From Nocardioides bruguierae (lineage in GTDB: Bacteria > Actinomycetota > Actinomycetes > Propionibacteriales > Nocardioidaceae), in contig NZ_JAMOIL010000002.1 in the NCBI RefSeq assembly GCF_023656415.1, positions 1-64,000 of the forward strand: 64,000 nucleotides of DNA. Reading direction: 5' to 3'. Both the position numbers and the translations under genes were made by a program. Positions 8,513 to 17,301 of this stretch are shown one piece after another. The notes under the pieces are model-generated. The model did no database searches and was not told the DNA's origin. It saw only the letters and a list, made by a program, of their open reading frames with translations. The first letter of the stretch is position 1. Every line of letters begins with the position of its first letter.

Positions 8513-9157
8513 ATGCCCCCAGCGGCTGCGACCCCGACCCGGCGCCCCCGGGTGCGCCTGCACGCGCGCCCGCGCGTCCACGCCCTGCGCGGCGGGCTGC
8601 CCGCGCTGCTGCTCGCCGGCCTGCTGGTCGGGCTGACCGCGTGCGGCTCCGAGACCGCCACGACGGCCGCCCCCGAGGAGGACGGGGCCACCGGCGCGAC
8701 GCTCGTCGCCGGGGACGAGGTGCCCGCCCCCACGGGCAAGGTCCTGCTCACCGTCACCGGCGGCACGGTCACCAACGTCGACGGGGAGCTCCAGCTCGAC
8801 CGCGCGCTCCTGGACGCCCTCGGCACCGTCAGCTACGAGGTCGACGACGTGCAGGCCACCGGCGAGGTCGTCACCTTCTCCGGACCGCTGGTCCGTGACG
8901 TCCTGGCCGTGGCCGGCGTGCCGGAGGACGCCACCACGATGCACACGGTCGCGATCAACGACTACAAGGTCGACGTGCCCGTCTCCGACGCCGCCGAGCT
9001 GCCGCTGATGCTCGCCACCACCATGGACGGCGAGCCGATGAGCGTGGCCCGCTACGGCCCGACCCGCTTCGTCTACCCCACCGACGGCTACGACCTCGAC
9101 CCCGCCACCTACAACCCGCGCTGGATCTGGCAGCTGGCGTCCATCGACGTCGAGTGA
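8513..9157 (+). CDS. Lipoprotein with oxidoreductase molybdopterin-binding-like fold
   Basis: A 214-residue lipoprotein: basic N-terminus, hydrophobic helix, lipobox LTAC with Cys44, then about 150 residues that match the compact fold of molybdopterin-binding oxidoreductases (the SUOX/YedY kind). The cofactor cysteine of catalytic members is missing: the mature part has no further Cys. It is therefore more likely a ligand-binding protein than an enzyme. Its stop overlaps the hybrid kinase's GTG (GTGA), so the two are co-translated. The lipoprotein is probably the kinase's extracytoplasmic sensor. The start is uncertain; GTG 8501 is an alternative. Confidence 0.75.
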   Translation: MPPAAATPTRRPRVRLHARPRVHALRGGLPALLLAGLLVGLTACGSETATTAAPEEDGATGATLVAGDEVPAPTGKVLLTVTGGTVTNVDGELQLDRALLDALGTVSYEVDDVQATGEVVTFSGPLVRDVLAVAGVPEDATTMHTVAINDYKVDVPVSDAAELPLMLATTMDGEPMSVARYGPTRFVYPTDGYDLDPATYNPRWIWQLASIDVE

Positions 9158-11427
9158 GGCGCGCCGTGAGCCACCCGCTGCGGGGACGCCGCCCCGCCGC
9201 CTGGGTGGTCGCGGGGCTGGGCCTCGTCGTCCTGGCCATGACCACCCTGGTCGGCCTGGAGGTCGCCCAGCAGTCGCGGGCACTCGTCGACCGCGTCGAC
9301 ACCACCGAGGACCTGGTGCTGGCGAACGTCCGCACCCTCGGCCAGACCCAGCGGGAGGTGCTGCGCCTGCAGGTGCTCGTCGTGACGGGCGCCGACGGCC
9401 CGACCCTGCGCCGGCAGGCGGCCTTCGTCACCCAGCGGACCCAGGAGAGCGCCCTGGACTCCCACCGGGCCACGCTCGGTGCCGCAGATCTCATCGCGGT
9501 CGCCCGCCAGGACGCGCAGGCGTGGCGCAGCGACCTGCTCCCCGACGTCCGGGCGCTCGCGGCCGTGCCCCCCGCCCGGCGGGACCCTGCCGCGACCAGG
9601 CAACTCCTGGCAGACTTGGAGGTCCTCGAGGAGTCGTACTTCGACCTCGTCTCCCTCGGGGAGATCTACCGTCGTGAGCAGGCGGCCCAGGCCAACGCGG
9701 ACAACGAGGAGCTCGTGAACTCCACCCAGGACCTCTTCATGTGGCTGACGGGCACGTTCGCCACCGCTGCCGTGCTGCTCGCGGCCGGCGGCGCGTTGAT
9801 GTTCCGCCTGCACCAGCAGCGCAGCGCCGCCCACGAGCGGCTCAGCCAGCTCAACGAGGACCTGATGTGGTACGCCCGCATCGTGCAGGCGACGGACTCG
9901 ATCCTGTTCACCATCGACAACGACGGCCGCTTCACCTGGGTCAACGAGGCCTTCGAGCGGACGATGGGCTACGCCTACTCCGACGTCACCGGCAAGCGCC
10001 CGCCGGACGTGCTGCACGGCCCGGCGACCGACCCCGAGACGGTCCGGGCGCTGCAGGAGAAGCTCCAGGACGGCGAGCAGTTCCGCTGCGAGCTGGCCAA
10101 CTACACCGCCGACGGCCAGGAGATCTGGATGGCCGTGGACGTCTCCCCCGTGCTCGACGAGGAGGGCGCGGTCACCGGCTTCTGCGCCATCCAGTCCGAC
10201 ATCTCCGAGCGGCACGAGGCCGAGCTCCTTCTCAAGCAGGCACGCCTGGACGCCGAGGCCTCGGCCCGGGCCAAGGCCGCCTTCCTCGCGACCATGTCGC
10301 ACGAGATCCGCACCCCCCTCAACGCGGTGCTCGGGCTCACCGACCTGCTGCTGCTCACCGAGCTCAACGTCGAGCAGCGCGACTACGTCGAGACGGCGCA
10401 GCAGTCGGGCCAGCACCTGCTCGCCCTCGTCAACGACATCCTCGACATCTCGGCGCTCGAGGCCGGGCGCATGGAGTACCACGACGACCCGTTCTCGCTC
10501 GCCGAGGTGCTGGACGAGACCACGACGATGTTCGTCGCCCAGGCCGAGCGCAAGGGCCTGGACCTGCGGCTCGACCCGGACCCCGGCATCCCGCCGCTGC
10601 TGCGCGGCGACGCCGTGCGCGTGCGCCAGATCCTCGTCAACGTCGTCGGCAACGCCCTGAAGTTCACCGAGACCGGCTCGGTGCGGGTCAGCCCCCGCGT
10701 CACCGGCCGCGCGGACGGTCGCTGCCAGCTCGAGGTCGTCGTGGCCGACACCGGCATCGGCGTGCCGAAGTGGCGCATCCCCCAGCTGTTCCGCTCCTTC
10801 GCCCGCGGGGACGTCTCCTCGACCCGCACCTACGGCGGCAGCGGCCTGGGCCTGGCGATCTCCCGGACCCTGGCCGAGGCCATGGGCGGCACGATCGAGC
10901 TCGACTCCGAGCTGGGCCACGGCACCACCGTGCGGATCACCCTCGACCTCGCCGTGGTGGAGGAGGAGCAGACCGCGGCCGTCCGCTCCCCCGACACGCT
11001 GCCGCACCACGGTGGCCTGCGCGTGCTGGTGGCCGAGGACGACCTGGTCAACCAGAAGGTCGTGAAGCGGATGCTCCAGCGGCTCGGCGTCAGCCCCGTG
11101 ATCGTCGCCAACGGCCAGGAGGCCGTCGACGCCGTCGCCGAGGAGGTCTACGACATCATCCTCATGGACGTGCAGATGCCGGTGATGGACGGCGTGCGCG
11201 CCGTGCGCCTGGTGCGCGACCTGGACCCGACGCCCCGGCCGTGGGTGGTGGCGCTGACCGCCAACGCCCTCTCCGGCGACCGGGAGCGGTTCATGGCTGC
11301 CGGCATGGACGACTACGTCTCCAAGCCGATGACGATCGACTCGCTGGCCGCGGCGCTGGAGCGCGCCTCGCTGCAGCTGCCGAACGCCCTGCCCGGCCCC
11401 GAGGCGTCCGAGCCCCGGCGCAGCTGA
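9154..11427 (+). CDS. Hybrid sensor histidine kinase/response regulator with PAS domain
   Basis: A 757-residue membrane hybrid kinase. TM1 is at about 14-33, an extracytoplasmic helical region at 34-190, and TM2 near 191-214. A PAS domain (about 240-350) ends in the PAC-like segment QSDISERHEAE. HisKA has SHEIRTPLNAVLG with His383, followed by the ATPase with N, G1 (DTGIGVP) and G2 (GGSGLGLAIS) boxes. The C-terminal receiver starts near residue 627 with LVAEDD and has phospho-acceptor Asp672 (MDVQMPVMDG). The phosphate would go His383 to Asp672, then to HPt His67. The gene starts at GTG 9154, overlapping the lipoprotein's stop, which ties the sensor protein and the kinase together. Confidence 0.92.
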   Translation: MRRAVSHPLRGRRPAAWVVAGLGLVVLAMTTLVGLEVAQQSRALVDRVDTTEDLVLANVRTLGQTQREVLRLQVLVVTGADGPTLRRQAAFVTQRTQESALDSHRATLGAADLIAVARQDAQAWRSDLLPDVRALAAVPPARRDPAATRQLLADLEVLEESYFDLVSLGEIYRREQAAQANADNEELVNSTQDLFMWLTGTFATAAVLLAAGGALMFRLHQQRSAAHERLSQLNEDLMWYARIVQATDSILFTIDNDGRFTWVNEAFERTMGYAYSDVTGKRPPDVLHGPATDPETVRALQEKLQDGEQFRCELANYTADGQEIWMAVDVSPVLDEEGAVTGFCAIQSDISERHEAELLLKQARLDAEASARAKAAFLATMSHEIRTPLNAVLGLTDLLLLTELNVEQRDYVETAQQSGQHLLALVNDILDISALEAGRMEYHDDPFSLAEVLDETTTMFVAQAERKGLDLRLDPDPGIPPLLRGDAVRVRQILVNVVGNALKFTETGSVRVSPRVTGRADGRCQLEVVVADTGIGVPKWRIPQLFRSFARGDVSSTRTYGGSGLGLAISRTLAEAMGGTIELDSELGHGTTVRITLDLAVVEEEQTAAVRSPDTLPHHGGLRVLVAEDDLVNQKVVKRMLQRLGVSPVIVANGQEAVDAVAEEVYDIILMDVQMPVMDGVRAVRLVRDLDPTPRPWVVALTANALSGDRERFMAAGMDDYVSKPMTIDSLAAALERASLQLPNALPGPEASEPRRS

Positions 11428-11488
11428 GGGCAGTACCGACCGGCGCTCGACGCTGGACGCGCGCCGGGACCCGCGGGACGGTGGACCC

Positions 11489-11977
11489 ATGACCACCACG
11501 CCCCGCCCCGTCCGTGCCGTCCAGGTGACCCTCGACGCGGCCTCGCCCCGGCGCCTGGGCCTGTTCTGGGCCGAGGTCCTGGGCTACGCCGCCGACCCGG
11601 TGCCGGGCTCCGGCGAGGCCCCGGACCCGGCCCGGGTCGAGGAGACGGCGGACGCCTGGCTGGTCTTCCTGCGCGCCCAGGGGGTGCCCGAGGCAGCCCA
11701 CGACAGCGCGTTCGCGCTCGTGGACCCTCAGGGCTCGGGGCCGCGGCTGTTCCTCCAGCAGGTGCCGGAGGCGAGGTCGGGCAAGAACCGGATGCACCTC
11801 GACGTCCGGGCCGCCCCCGGCCTGCGGGGCGAGGAGCGGATGGCGGCCCTCGAGTCCGAGTGCGCGCGGCTGGTCGGGCTCGGTGCCACCCGCCTGGAGC
11901 GGCACGAGCCCGGCCCGCGCTCGCACGGGTTCGTCGTGATGGCCGACCCCGAGGGCAACGAGTTCTGCCTCGACTGA
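11489..11977 (+). CDS. VOC (glyoxalase/bleomycin-resistance) superfamily protein
   Basis: A 162-residue single VOC protein with two beta-alpha-beta-beta-beta modules. The N-terminal module starts AVQVTLDAASPRRLGLFW, and the C-terminal end VMADPEGNEFCLD is the usual metal-binding glutamate region of this superfamily (Glu in GNEFC). Members include glyoxalase I, dioxygenases and resistance proteins; the substrate here cannot be assigned. Its stop is only seven bases from the convergent dehydrogenase stop. An upstream gap of about 60 bases separates it from the hybrid kinase, so it could be the last gene of that transcript. Confidence 0.85.
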   Translation: MTTTPRPVRAVQVTLDAASPRRLGLFWAEVLGYAADPVPGSGEAPDPARVEETADAWLVFLRAQGVPEAAHDSAFALVDPQGSGPRLFLQQVPEARSGKNRMHLDVRAAPGLRGEERMAALESECARLVGLGATRLERHEPGPRSHGFVVMADPEGNEFCLD

Positions 11978-11984
11978 GCGGGCC

Positions 11985-13808
11985 TCAGCGTCGTGAGTGG
12001 TCCCGGAAGCCCCGGCCGGTCTTGCGTCCCAGGTAGCCGGCCGTGACCAGGTGCTCCAGGAGCGGCGCGGGCGCGAACCCGGGCTCGCGGAACTCCAGGT
12101 ACAGCTCCTTCTGGATCGCCAGGGACACGTCGTTGCCAACCACGTCGAGCAGCTCGAACGGGCCCATCGGCAGCGCGCAGCCCGCCTTCATCGCCAGGTC
12201 GATGTCGTCGGCGTCGGCGTAGTGCGCCTCGAGCATCTTCACCGCGTCGTTGAGGTAGGGGAACAGCAGCGCGTTGACGATGAACCCGGCCCGGTCGCCG
12301 CAGGAGACGGCCACCTTGCCCAGCTGCGCGCACAGCGCCCGCGTGGTCTCGGTGACCTCCGCCGAGGTCGCCACGGTGGAGACCACCTCGACCAGCTTCA
12401 TGATCGGTGCCGGGTTGAAGAAGTGCATGCCCACGACGTCCTGCGGCCGGGTCGTGGCCCGGGCGCACGCGATGATCGGCAGCGAGGACGTGGTGGTCGC
12501 CAGCACGGCGCCGGGCTTGCAGATGCGGTCGAGGTCGGCGAAGAGCGCGGTCTTGACCGCGAGGTCCTCGGCGATGGCCTCGACGACGAGGTCGGCGTCG
12601 GCCAGGGCCTCCCGGCTGGTGGCCGCGGTGAGCAGGGCCAGCGTCGCGGCCTTCTTCTCCTCGGTCGCGCGGCCCTTGGCGATCAGCCGGTCGAAGTTCT
12701 TGGTGATCTGGGCGACCACGCCTGCGTTCTTCTCCTCCGAGCGGCCGACGTAGGTCACGGGGTAGCCGGCCTTGGCGAACACCTCGACGATGCCGGCGGC
12801 CATGGTGCCGGTGCCGACGACGCCGACGGTGCGGACGTCGTGGCGCATCTGCGGGGCGTCGTCCGCGCTGGGGGTGGCGGCGTCGGCGACCACGACCGGG
12901 CTGTCGGGGGCCTCGTAGGTGTAGAAGCCGCGGCCGCTCTTGCGACCCAGCAGGCCCGCAGTGACCATCTGCTTGAGGATCGGCGCGGGGGCGTGCAGCC
13001 GGTCCCGGCCCTGCTTGTACATCGTGTCCAGGATCTCGTAGGCGGTGTCGAGGCCGATGAGGTCCAGCAGCGCCAGCGGCCCCATCGGGTAGCCGCAGCC
13101 GAAGCGCATCGCCGCGTCGACGTCCTCGCGGGAGGCGTAGCGGTTCTCGAACATCGACACCGCGTGGTTGAGGTAGCCGAAAAGCAGCGCGTTGGCGATG
13201 AAGCCCGCCTTGTCGCCGCAGACCACGGGGCTCTTGCCGATCCGGTCCAGCACCGCGGCGACGTCGTCGAGCACCGCGGGCAGCGTGACGACGGTGCGGA
13301 CGACCTCCACCAGCTTCTGCACGGGGGCGGGGTTGAAGAAGTGCATGCCCACGACCCGCCCGGGGTGCCGGGTGGCGCTGGAGAGCTCGGTCACCGAGAG
13401 GGAGGAGGTGTTGGTGGCCAGGACCGCCTCGGGCGCCACCACGTCGTCGAGCTCGGCGAGGATCGCCTTCTTGGTGGCCATGGACTCCACGGCGGCCTCG
13501 ACCACGAGGTCGGCGTGCGCGAGGTCCTTGAGGCTGGTGGAGAACGAGATCCGGCCGAGCAGCCCCGCGCGCTCCTCCTCGGTCAGCTTGCCGCGCTCGA
13601 CCGCCCGGGCGGTGGACGTCTCCAGGTGCGTGCGGCCCCGCGCGACCCCGTCCTCGTCGAGCTCGACGCCGGTCACCGAGAAGCCGTGCCGGGCGAATAC
13701 CTCGGCGATGCCGGCGCCCATGGTGCCGAGGCCGACGACGCCGACCTGGTCGACGGTGCGGGTGGTGGTCTCGGTGGTGGCCCCGGGGGTGCTCGCGACG
13801 CTGCTCAT
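11985..13808 (-). CDS. 3-hydroxyacyl-CoA dehydrogenase, tandem double-domain form
   Basis: A 607-residue protein made of two complete 3-hydroxyacyl-CoA dehydrogenase units, each a NAD-binding Rossmann domain plus a helical dimerisation domain. The first starts VGVVGLGTMGAGIAEVFA (about 23-40) and the second VGVVGTGTMAAGIVEVFA (about 322-339). Each carries a catalytic HFFNPAP motif. Single-unit relatives (FadB2, PaaH) are about 285-300 residues, so this is a fused duplication of the family. It oxidises L-3-hydroxyacyl-CoA to 3-oxoacyl-CoA in beta-oxidation. A CRP-like site lies 36 bp upstream, suggesting carbon-source control. Confidence 0.9.
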   Translation of the reverse strand: MSSVASTPGATTETTTRTVDQVGVVGLGTMGAGIAEVFARHGFSVTGVELDEDGVARGRTHLETSTARAVERGKLTEEERAGLLGRISFSTSLKDLAHADLVVEAAVESMATKKAILAELDDVVAPEAVLATNTSSLSVTELSSATRHPGRVVGMHFFNPAPVQKLVEVVRTVVTLPAVLDDVAAVLDRIGKSPVVCGDKAGFIANALLFGYLNHAVSMFENRYASREDVDAAMRFGCGYPMGPLALLDLIGLDTAYEILDTMYKQGRDRLHAPAPILKQMVTAGLLGRKSGRGFYTYEAPDSPVVVADAATPSADDAPQMRHDVRTVGVVGTGTMAAGIVEVFAKAGYPVTYVGRSEEKNAGVVAQITKNFDRLIAKGRATEEKKAATLALLTAATSREALADADLVVEAIAEDLAVKTALFADLDRICKPGAVLATTTSSLPIIACARATTRPQDVVGMHFFNPAPIMKLVEVVSTVATSAEVTETTRALCAQLGKVAVSCGDRAGFIVNALLFPYLNDAVKMLEAHYADADDIDLAMKAGCALPMGPFELLDVVGNDVSLAIQKELYLEFREPGFAPAPLLEHLVTAGYLGRKTGRGFRDHSRR

Positions 13809-13842
13809 GGCCCGGATGATGACAGCGCGGCCCCGCCTCGCG

Positions 13843-13858
13843 CGTGACCTGAGTCACC
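13843..13858. promoter_or_regulatory. CRP/GlxR-type binding site upstream of the hydroxyacyl-CoA dehydrogenase
   Basis: CGTGACCTGAGTCACC contains the perfect GTGA-N6-TCAC core of cAMP-receptor-type sites (consensus TGTGA-N6-TCACA) and differs only at the two outermost bases. It lies 36 bp from the minus-strand start codon, a position suited to promoter control. Binding itself is an inference. Confidence 0.5.
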
Positions 13859-13927
13859 TCGTGAGACCCTGGATTCGTCCGACTACCGGATCAGGGCGTC
13901 CCACCAGCGGACATGCGGGACGGGCGG

Positions 13928-13944
13928 TCTCGACGACGTCGAGA
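13928..13944. promoter_or_regulatory. Perfect 17-bp palindrome upstream of the hydroxyacyl-CoA dehydrogenase
   Basis: TCTCGAC-GAC-GTCGAGA has seven-base arms with no mismatch, about 120 bp before the dehydrogenase start and 42 bp after the acetyltransferase's stop. A short A/T patch (AAATTT) follows at once, which is unusual in this DNA. It may be an operator for an acyl-CoA-type repressor or a weak terminator for the upstream gene; the sequence does not decide. Confidence 0.4.
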
Positions 13945-13985
13945 AATTTCCCGGCGGTCCACACCACCGGGGACCAGGGCGGACG

Positions 13986-14576
13986 TCAGCTCCCGACCGT
14001 GGGGCGCGCCATGACCACACGGCGCCCCGCCCCGTCCGGCCGGTGGCCGACCTCCTCCAGGTGCAGCGAGCGCTCGTGCTCGGTGATCCGGCGCAGCCAG
14101 GCCGGGAGCCGCTCCTCGGGGACCTCGGCGAACCCGAGCCGGGCGTAGAACGGGCCGTTCCACGGCACCTCGGCGTAGGTGGACAGGGTGAGCTCGTCGA
14201 ACCCGTCGCGGCGCGACTCGGTGAGCGCGGCGCGCACCAGGGCCGAGCCGATGCCCTGCCTGCCCCAGGCCGGCAGCAGCACGGAGAGCTGCTCCAGGTG
14301 CGCGCGCGGGTAGCCGTCGTCGCCCTCGAGGTGCAGCACGTGCGCGAACCCCACGATGCTGCGCCCGCGGGGCGGACTGCCGGCGTCGGCGACCAGCAGC
14401 GTGCCGGGCGCCGCGTCCCGGTCGAAGCCGGAGGGGGACGCGCCGACGAGCGCGGGCGGGCAGTCCTCGCCCCACAGCGCCAGGAACGGCTCCGCCCCGC
14501 TGTCCTCGACGTGCGCCAGACGGCGCAGGTCGGAGGGACGAGCGGGGCGGATCCGCGGGCTCGGGCTCGGGGTCAT
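13986..14576 (-). CDS. GNAT family N-acetyltransferase
   Basis: A 196-residue GNAT acetyltransferase. The acetyl-CoA loop is WGRQGIGSALVRAA near residue 105, followed by the usual beta-bulge and the WNGPFYARLGFAEVP segment holding the catalytic-type tyrosine. The N-terminal IRPARPSDLRRLAHVE start is typical of the RimI-like group. The C-terminus extends about 40 residues past the core. The ATG at 14576 lies 13 bp from the stop of the upstream symporter, so the two are probably one transcript. The substrate is unknown. Confidence 0.85.
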   Translation of the reverse strand: MTPSPSPRIRPARPSDLRRLAHVEDSGAEPFLALWGEDCPPALVGASPSGFDRDAAPGTLLVADAGSPPRGRSIVGFAHVLHLEGDDGYPRAHLEQLSVLLPAWGRQGIGSALVRAALTESRRDGFDELTLSTYAEVPWNGPFYARLGFAEVPEERLPAWLRRITEHERSLHLEEVGHRPDGAGRRVVMARPTVGS

Positions 14577-14589
14577 GCCCCCTAGCCTG

Positions 14590-16143
14590 TCAGGACCCCA
14601 CGCGCTCCTCCTTGGGGACCTCCGCGATCTCGCCGGAGCGCAGCCCGGCGAGGAACGAGGTCACCTCGCGCTTGACCACCGGCAGCAGCAGGTAGCAGGC
14701 GAGGAGGTTGACCACGGCGCAGACGAAGAGCATCGCGTCGGCGAAGTTGAGGACCTGGCCCAGGTCGACCACGGCACCGAGCACGGTGAAGATCAGGAAC
14801 AGGCCCTTGAAGATGTTCTCCTTGGTCTTGCTGCGGCCCACGAGCGTGGTCCACGCCTTCAGCGTGTAGTAGCTCCAGGTGATGAGGGTGGAGAACGCGA
14901 ACAGCGCCACGGCGAGGGTCAGGACGTTGTCGAAGCCGGGCAGGAACGAGTCGAACGAGCGCGAGGTCAGCACCACGCCGGCGTCGCTGCTGACGCTGCC
15001 GCCGGCCTGGGCGTCGGCCTGGAGCTCGGAGTAGGACGGGACGTCGGCGATGACGATCGTCAGGGCGGTCATGGTGCAGATGACGACGGTGTCGATGAAC
15101 GGCTCCAGCAGGGCGACGAAGCCCTCGGAGACGGGGTGCTTGGTCTTCACCGCGGAGTGCACGATCGGCGCGGAGCCCACGCCCGCCTCGTTGGAGAACG
15201 CGGCGCGCTGGAAGCCGATGATCAGCACGCCGATGGCACCGCCGGTGACACCGTCGGGGCTGAAGGCGGAGGAGATGATGGTGCCGACGGCGCCGGGCAC
15301 GGCGCCGAGGTTGCCGACGATGACGGCCAGGCAGGCGAGCACGTAGATGCCGGCCATGAACGGCACCAGCTTGGAGGTGACCTTGGCGATCGAGGTGACA
15401 CCACCGAGGATCACCAGGCCGACGCCGAGGGCCAGCAGCACGCCGAACCCGAGCGAGGCGCCGGCCGAGCCGAGCCAGCCGTCGTCACCGCCGGTGATCT
15501 CCTTGGCCTGCGCGTAGGTCTGGTTGGCCTGGAACGCGTTGCCGCCGAGCGCACCGAACAGGATCAGGGCGACGGCGAAGATGCCGACACCGATCTTCGA
15601 GGCCAGCGACCCGAAGCGGTTGAAGGCCATCGGCAGGTACTTGAACGGACCGCCGGTGACGGTGCCGTCCTCGTGCACCTCGCGGTACTTCACGCCGAGG
15701 GTGCACTCGACGAACTTGGTGCACATGCCGAGGAGGCCGGCCAGGATCATCCAGAAGGTCGCACCGGGGCCACCGACCGTGACCGCGACCGCCACACCGG
15801 CGATGTTGCCGAGCCCGACGGTGCCGGAGACGGCCGAGGCGAGGGCCTGGAAGTGGGTCACCTCCCCCGGGTCGGACTCCCGGGAGTAGCGACCCCGGAC
15901 CAGCGCCCAGGAGATGGGCATCGACCGGAACTGGATGCCCTTGAAGTAGACGGTGAAGACGGCGGCCGCGACCACCAGCCAGAAGACGATGAGCGGGAAG
16001 GAGTAGTCCCCGAGCGGGACCTCCCAGAACACGACGTCGGTCGCGAACGTGGCGATCGGCTCGAAGACGGTGTTGATGCCGTCCTCGAGGGAGGCGATGG
16101 CCCCGCCTTCCGCAGCAAGGGGCGTGAGTGCCGAGAGCGTCAT
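14590..16143 (-). CDS. Alanine/glycine:cation symporter (AGCS family)
   Basis: A 517-residue membrane protein of the AGCS family (DagA/AlsT type), which takes up alanine or glycine with sodium or protons. The family signature [22 protein letters not shown] lies at about 95-116, followed by the [12 protein letters not shown] segment. Around eleven hydrophobic segments are present, and the N-terminal helix precedes a periplasmic loop. The start ATG at 16143 was preferred over longer frames because it puts residue 1 directly before the first hydrophobic segment. It is divergent from nucS by 85 bp. Confidence 0.93.
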   Translation of the reverse strand: MTLSALTPLAAEGGAIASLEDGINTVFEPIATFATDVVFWEVPLGDYSFPLIVFWLVVAAAVFTVYFKGIQFRSMPISWALVRGRYSRESDPGEVTHFQALASAVSGTVGLGNIAGVAVAVTVGGPGATFWMILAGLLGMCTKFVECTLGVKYREVHEDGTVTGGPFKYLPMAFNRFGSLASKIGVGIFAVALILFGALGGNAFQANQTYAQAKEITGGDDGWLGSAGASLGFGVLLALGVGLVILGGVTSIAKVTSKLVPFMAGIYVLACLAVIVGNLGAVPGAVGTIISSAFSPDGVTGGAIGVLIIGFQRAAFSNEAGVGSAPIVHSAVKTKHPVSEGFVALLEPFIDTVVICTMTALTIVIADVPSYSELQADAQAGGSVSSDAGVVLTSRSFDSFLPGFDNVLTLAVALFAFSTLITWSYYTLKAWTTLVGRSKTKENIFKGLFLIFTVLGAVVDLGQVLNFADAMLFVCAVVNLLACYLLLPVVKREVTSFLAGLRSGEIAEVPKEERVGS

Positions 16144-16228
16144 GCGCAGCCAGACTCCCGGAGGCCTCACCCACCCCGCTTCACCCCTCCGGGCATGTGC
16201 CACCACCCGACCCGTACATTTGCGCGGC

Positions 16229-16915
16229 GTGAGACTCGTCGTCGCGCGCTGCCAGGTCGACTACGCCGGCCGGCTGACCGCCCACCTCCCGCTCGCCACC
16301 CGCGTCCTGATGATCAAGGCCGACGGCTCCGTGCTGGTGCACTCCGACGGCGGCTCCTACAAGCCGCTGAACTGGATGAGCCCGCCGTGCACCGTCGTCG
16401 AGGGCACCACCGACGAGGGCACCCCCGAGTGGGTCGTCACGAGCCCCAAGACCGACGACACCCTGCGCATCCTGCTCGCCGAGGTGCTGCACGACTCCAG
16501 CCACGACCTCGGCGTCGACCCCGGGCTCCAGAAGGACGGCGTCGAGAAGCACCTCCAGGAGCTGCTGGCCGACCACCCGGCCACCCTCGCCCCCGGGCTC
16601 ACGCTCGTGCGCCGCGAGTTCCCCACCGCCATCGGCCCCGTCGACCTGCTCTGCCGGGACGCCGACGGGCGCACCGTCGCGGTCGAGATCAAGCGCCGCG
16701 GCGAGATCGACGGCGTCGAGCAGCTCACCCGCTACCTCGAGCTGCTCAACCGCGACCCGCTGCTCACCGCGAAGGGCCCCGTGCAGGGGATGTTCGCCGC
16801 GCAGCTGATCAAGCCGCAGGCCCGCGTGCTCGCCGAGGACCGCGGCATCACCTGCGCGCTGGTCGACTACGACGCGCTCCGGGGTCTCGACGACCCGGAG
16901 AGCCGGCTCTTCTGA
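16229..16915 (+). CDS. nucS: Endonuclease NucS, mismatch-specific
   Basis: A 228-residue protein of the NucS/EndoMS family, which in actinobacteria replaces MutS/MutL. It cuts both strands at certain mismatches, working with the sliding clamp. The N-terminal part is a DNA-binding and dimerisation domain. The C-terminal nuclease has the D-(E-x-K) catalytic residues Asp139, Glu153 and Lys155 within GPVDLLCRD and VAVEIKRRG. The RLF end looks like a beta-clamp-contacting tail. The GTG start follows a TACATT box by eight bases with no clear ribosome site, so it is probably leaderless. Its neighbour in the same orientation is a DUF952 gene. Confidence 0.95.
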   Translation: MRLVVARCQVDYAGRLTAHLPLATRVLMIKADGSVLVHSDGGSYKPLNWMSPPCTVVEGTTDEGTPEWVVTSPKTDDTLRILLAEVLHDSSHDLGVDPGLQKDGVEKHLQELLADHPATLAPGLTLVRREFPTAIGPVDLLCRDADGRTVAVEIKRRGEIDGVEQLTRYLELLNRDPLLTAKGPVQGMFAAQLIKPQARVLAEDRGITCALVDYDALRGLDDPESRLF

Positions 16916-16931
16916 GCAGCGAGGGCGCGCG

Positions 16932-17261
16932 ATGATCGTCCACCACGTCGCCACCGTCGCCGACTGGGAGGCCGCCCAGGCGTCCGGCGAGTACACGACG
17001 TCCACCCGCGGCCGCACCCTCGCCGAGGAGGGCTTCCTGCACGCGGCCCGGCCCGAGCAGGTCGCGGGCGTGCTCGCGCGGTTCTACGCCGGCGTCACCG
17101 ACCCGCTGGTGCTGCTCGTGGTCGACACCGACCTCCTGGCCGCACCGCTGGTGGAGGAGCCGGCCGTGCCCGGCGGCACCGAGACGTTCCCGCACCTGTA
17201 CGGGCCGATCACGCCCGGCGCGGTCGTCGAGGTCCGTCCGGTGAGCGCACCGCCCGCCTGA
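16932..17261 (+). CDS. DUF952 family protein
   Basis: A 109-residue protein of the DUF952 family. The fold is compact and alpha/beta, with the typical start ATVADWEAA, the FLHAARPEQV histidine motif at 35-44, and the closing FPHLYGPITPGAVVEV segment. Related proteins bind small ligands, but no reaction is established. It begins 16 bp after nucS and is probably on the same transcript; functional linkage is not implied by the sequence. Confidence 0.88.
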   Translation: MIVHHVATVADWEAAQASGEYTTSTRGRTLAEEGFLHAARPEQVAGVLARFYAGVTDPLVLLVVDTDLLAAPLVEEPAVPGGTETFPHLYGPITPGAVVEVRPVSAPPA

Positions 17262-17275
17262 GCCTGCCTGCCTGA

Positions 17276-17296
17276 GCCGGGCCGGCTGGCCCCGGC
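17276..17296. terminator. GC hairpin between convergent DUF952 and kinase genes
   Basis: GCCGGGCC (17276-17283) pairs with GGCCCCGGC (17288-17296) around a four-base loop, with one bulged base. It lies exactly between the convergent stops at 17261 and 17302, so a bidirectional terminator is likely. There is no T-run, as is common in high-GC actinobacteria. Confidence 0.5.
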
Positions 17297-17301
17297 GGAC
17301 C

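Noticed and set aside
8317..8826. Upstream extension of the HPt protein by 170 residues
   Set aside because: The frame overlaps the lipoprotein gene on the other strand and has no conserved sequence; ATG 8316 suits the HPt fold.
14356..16935. Long plus-strand frame opposite the symporter gene
   Set aside because: Low-complexity Gly/Asp/His-rich translation typical of the antisense of a GC-rich gene; no family.
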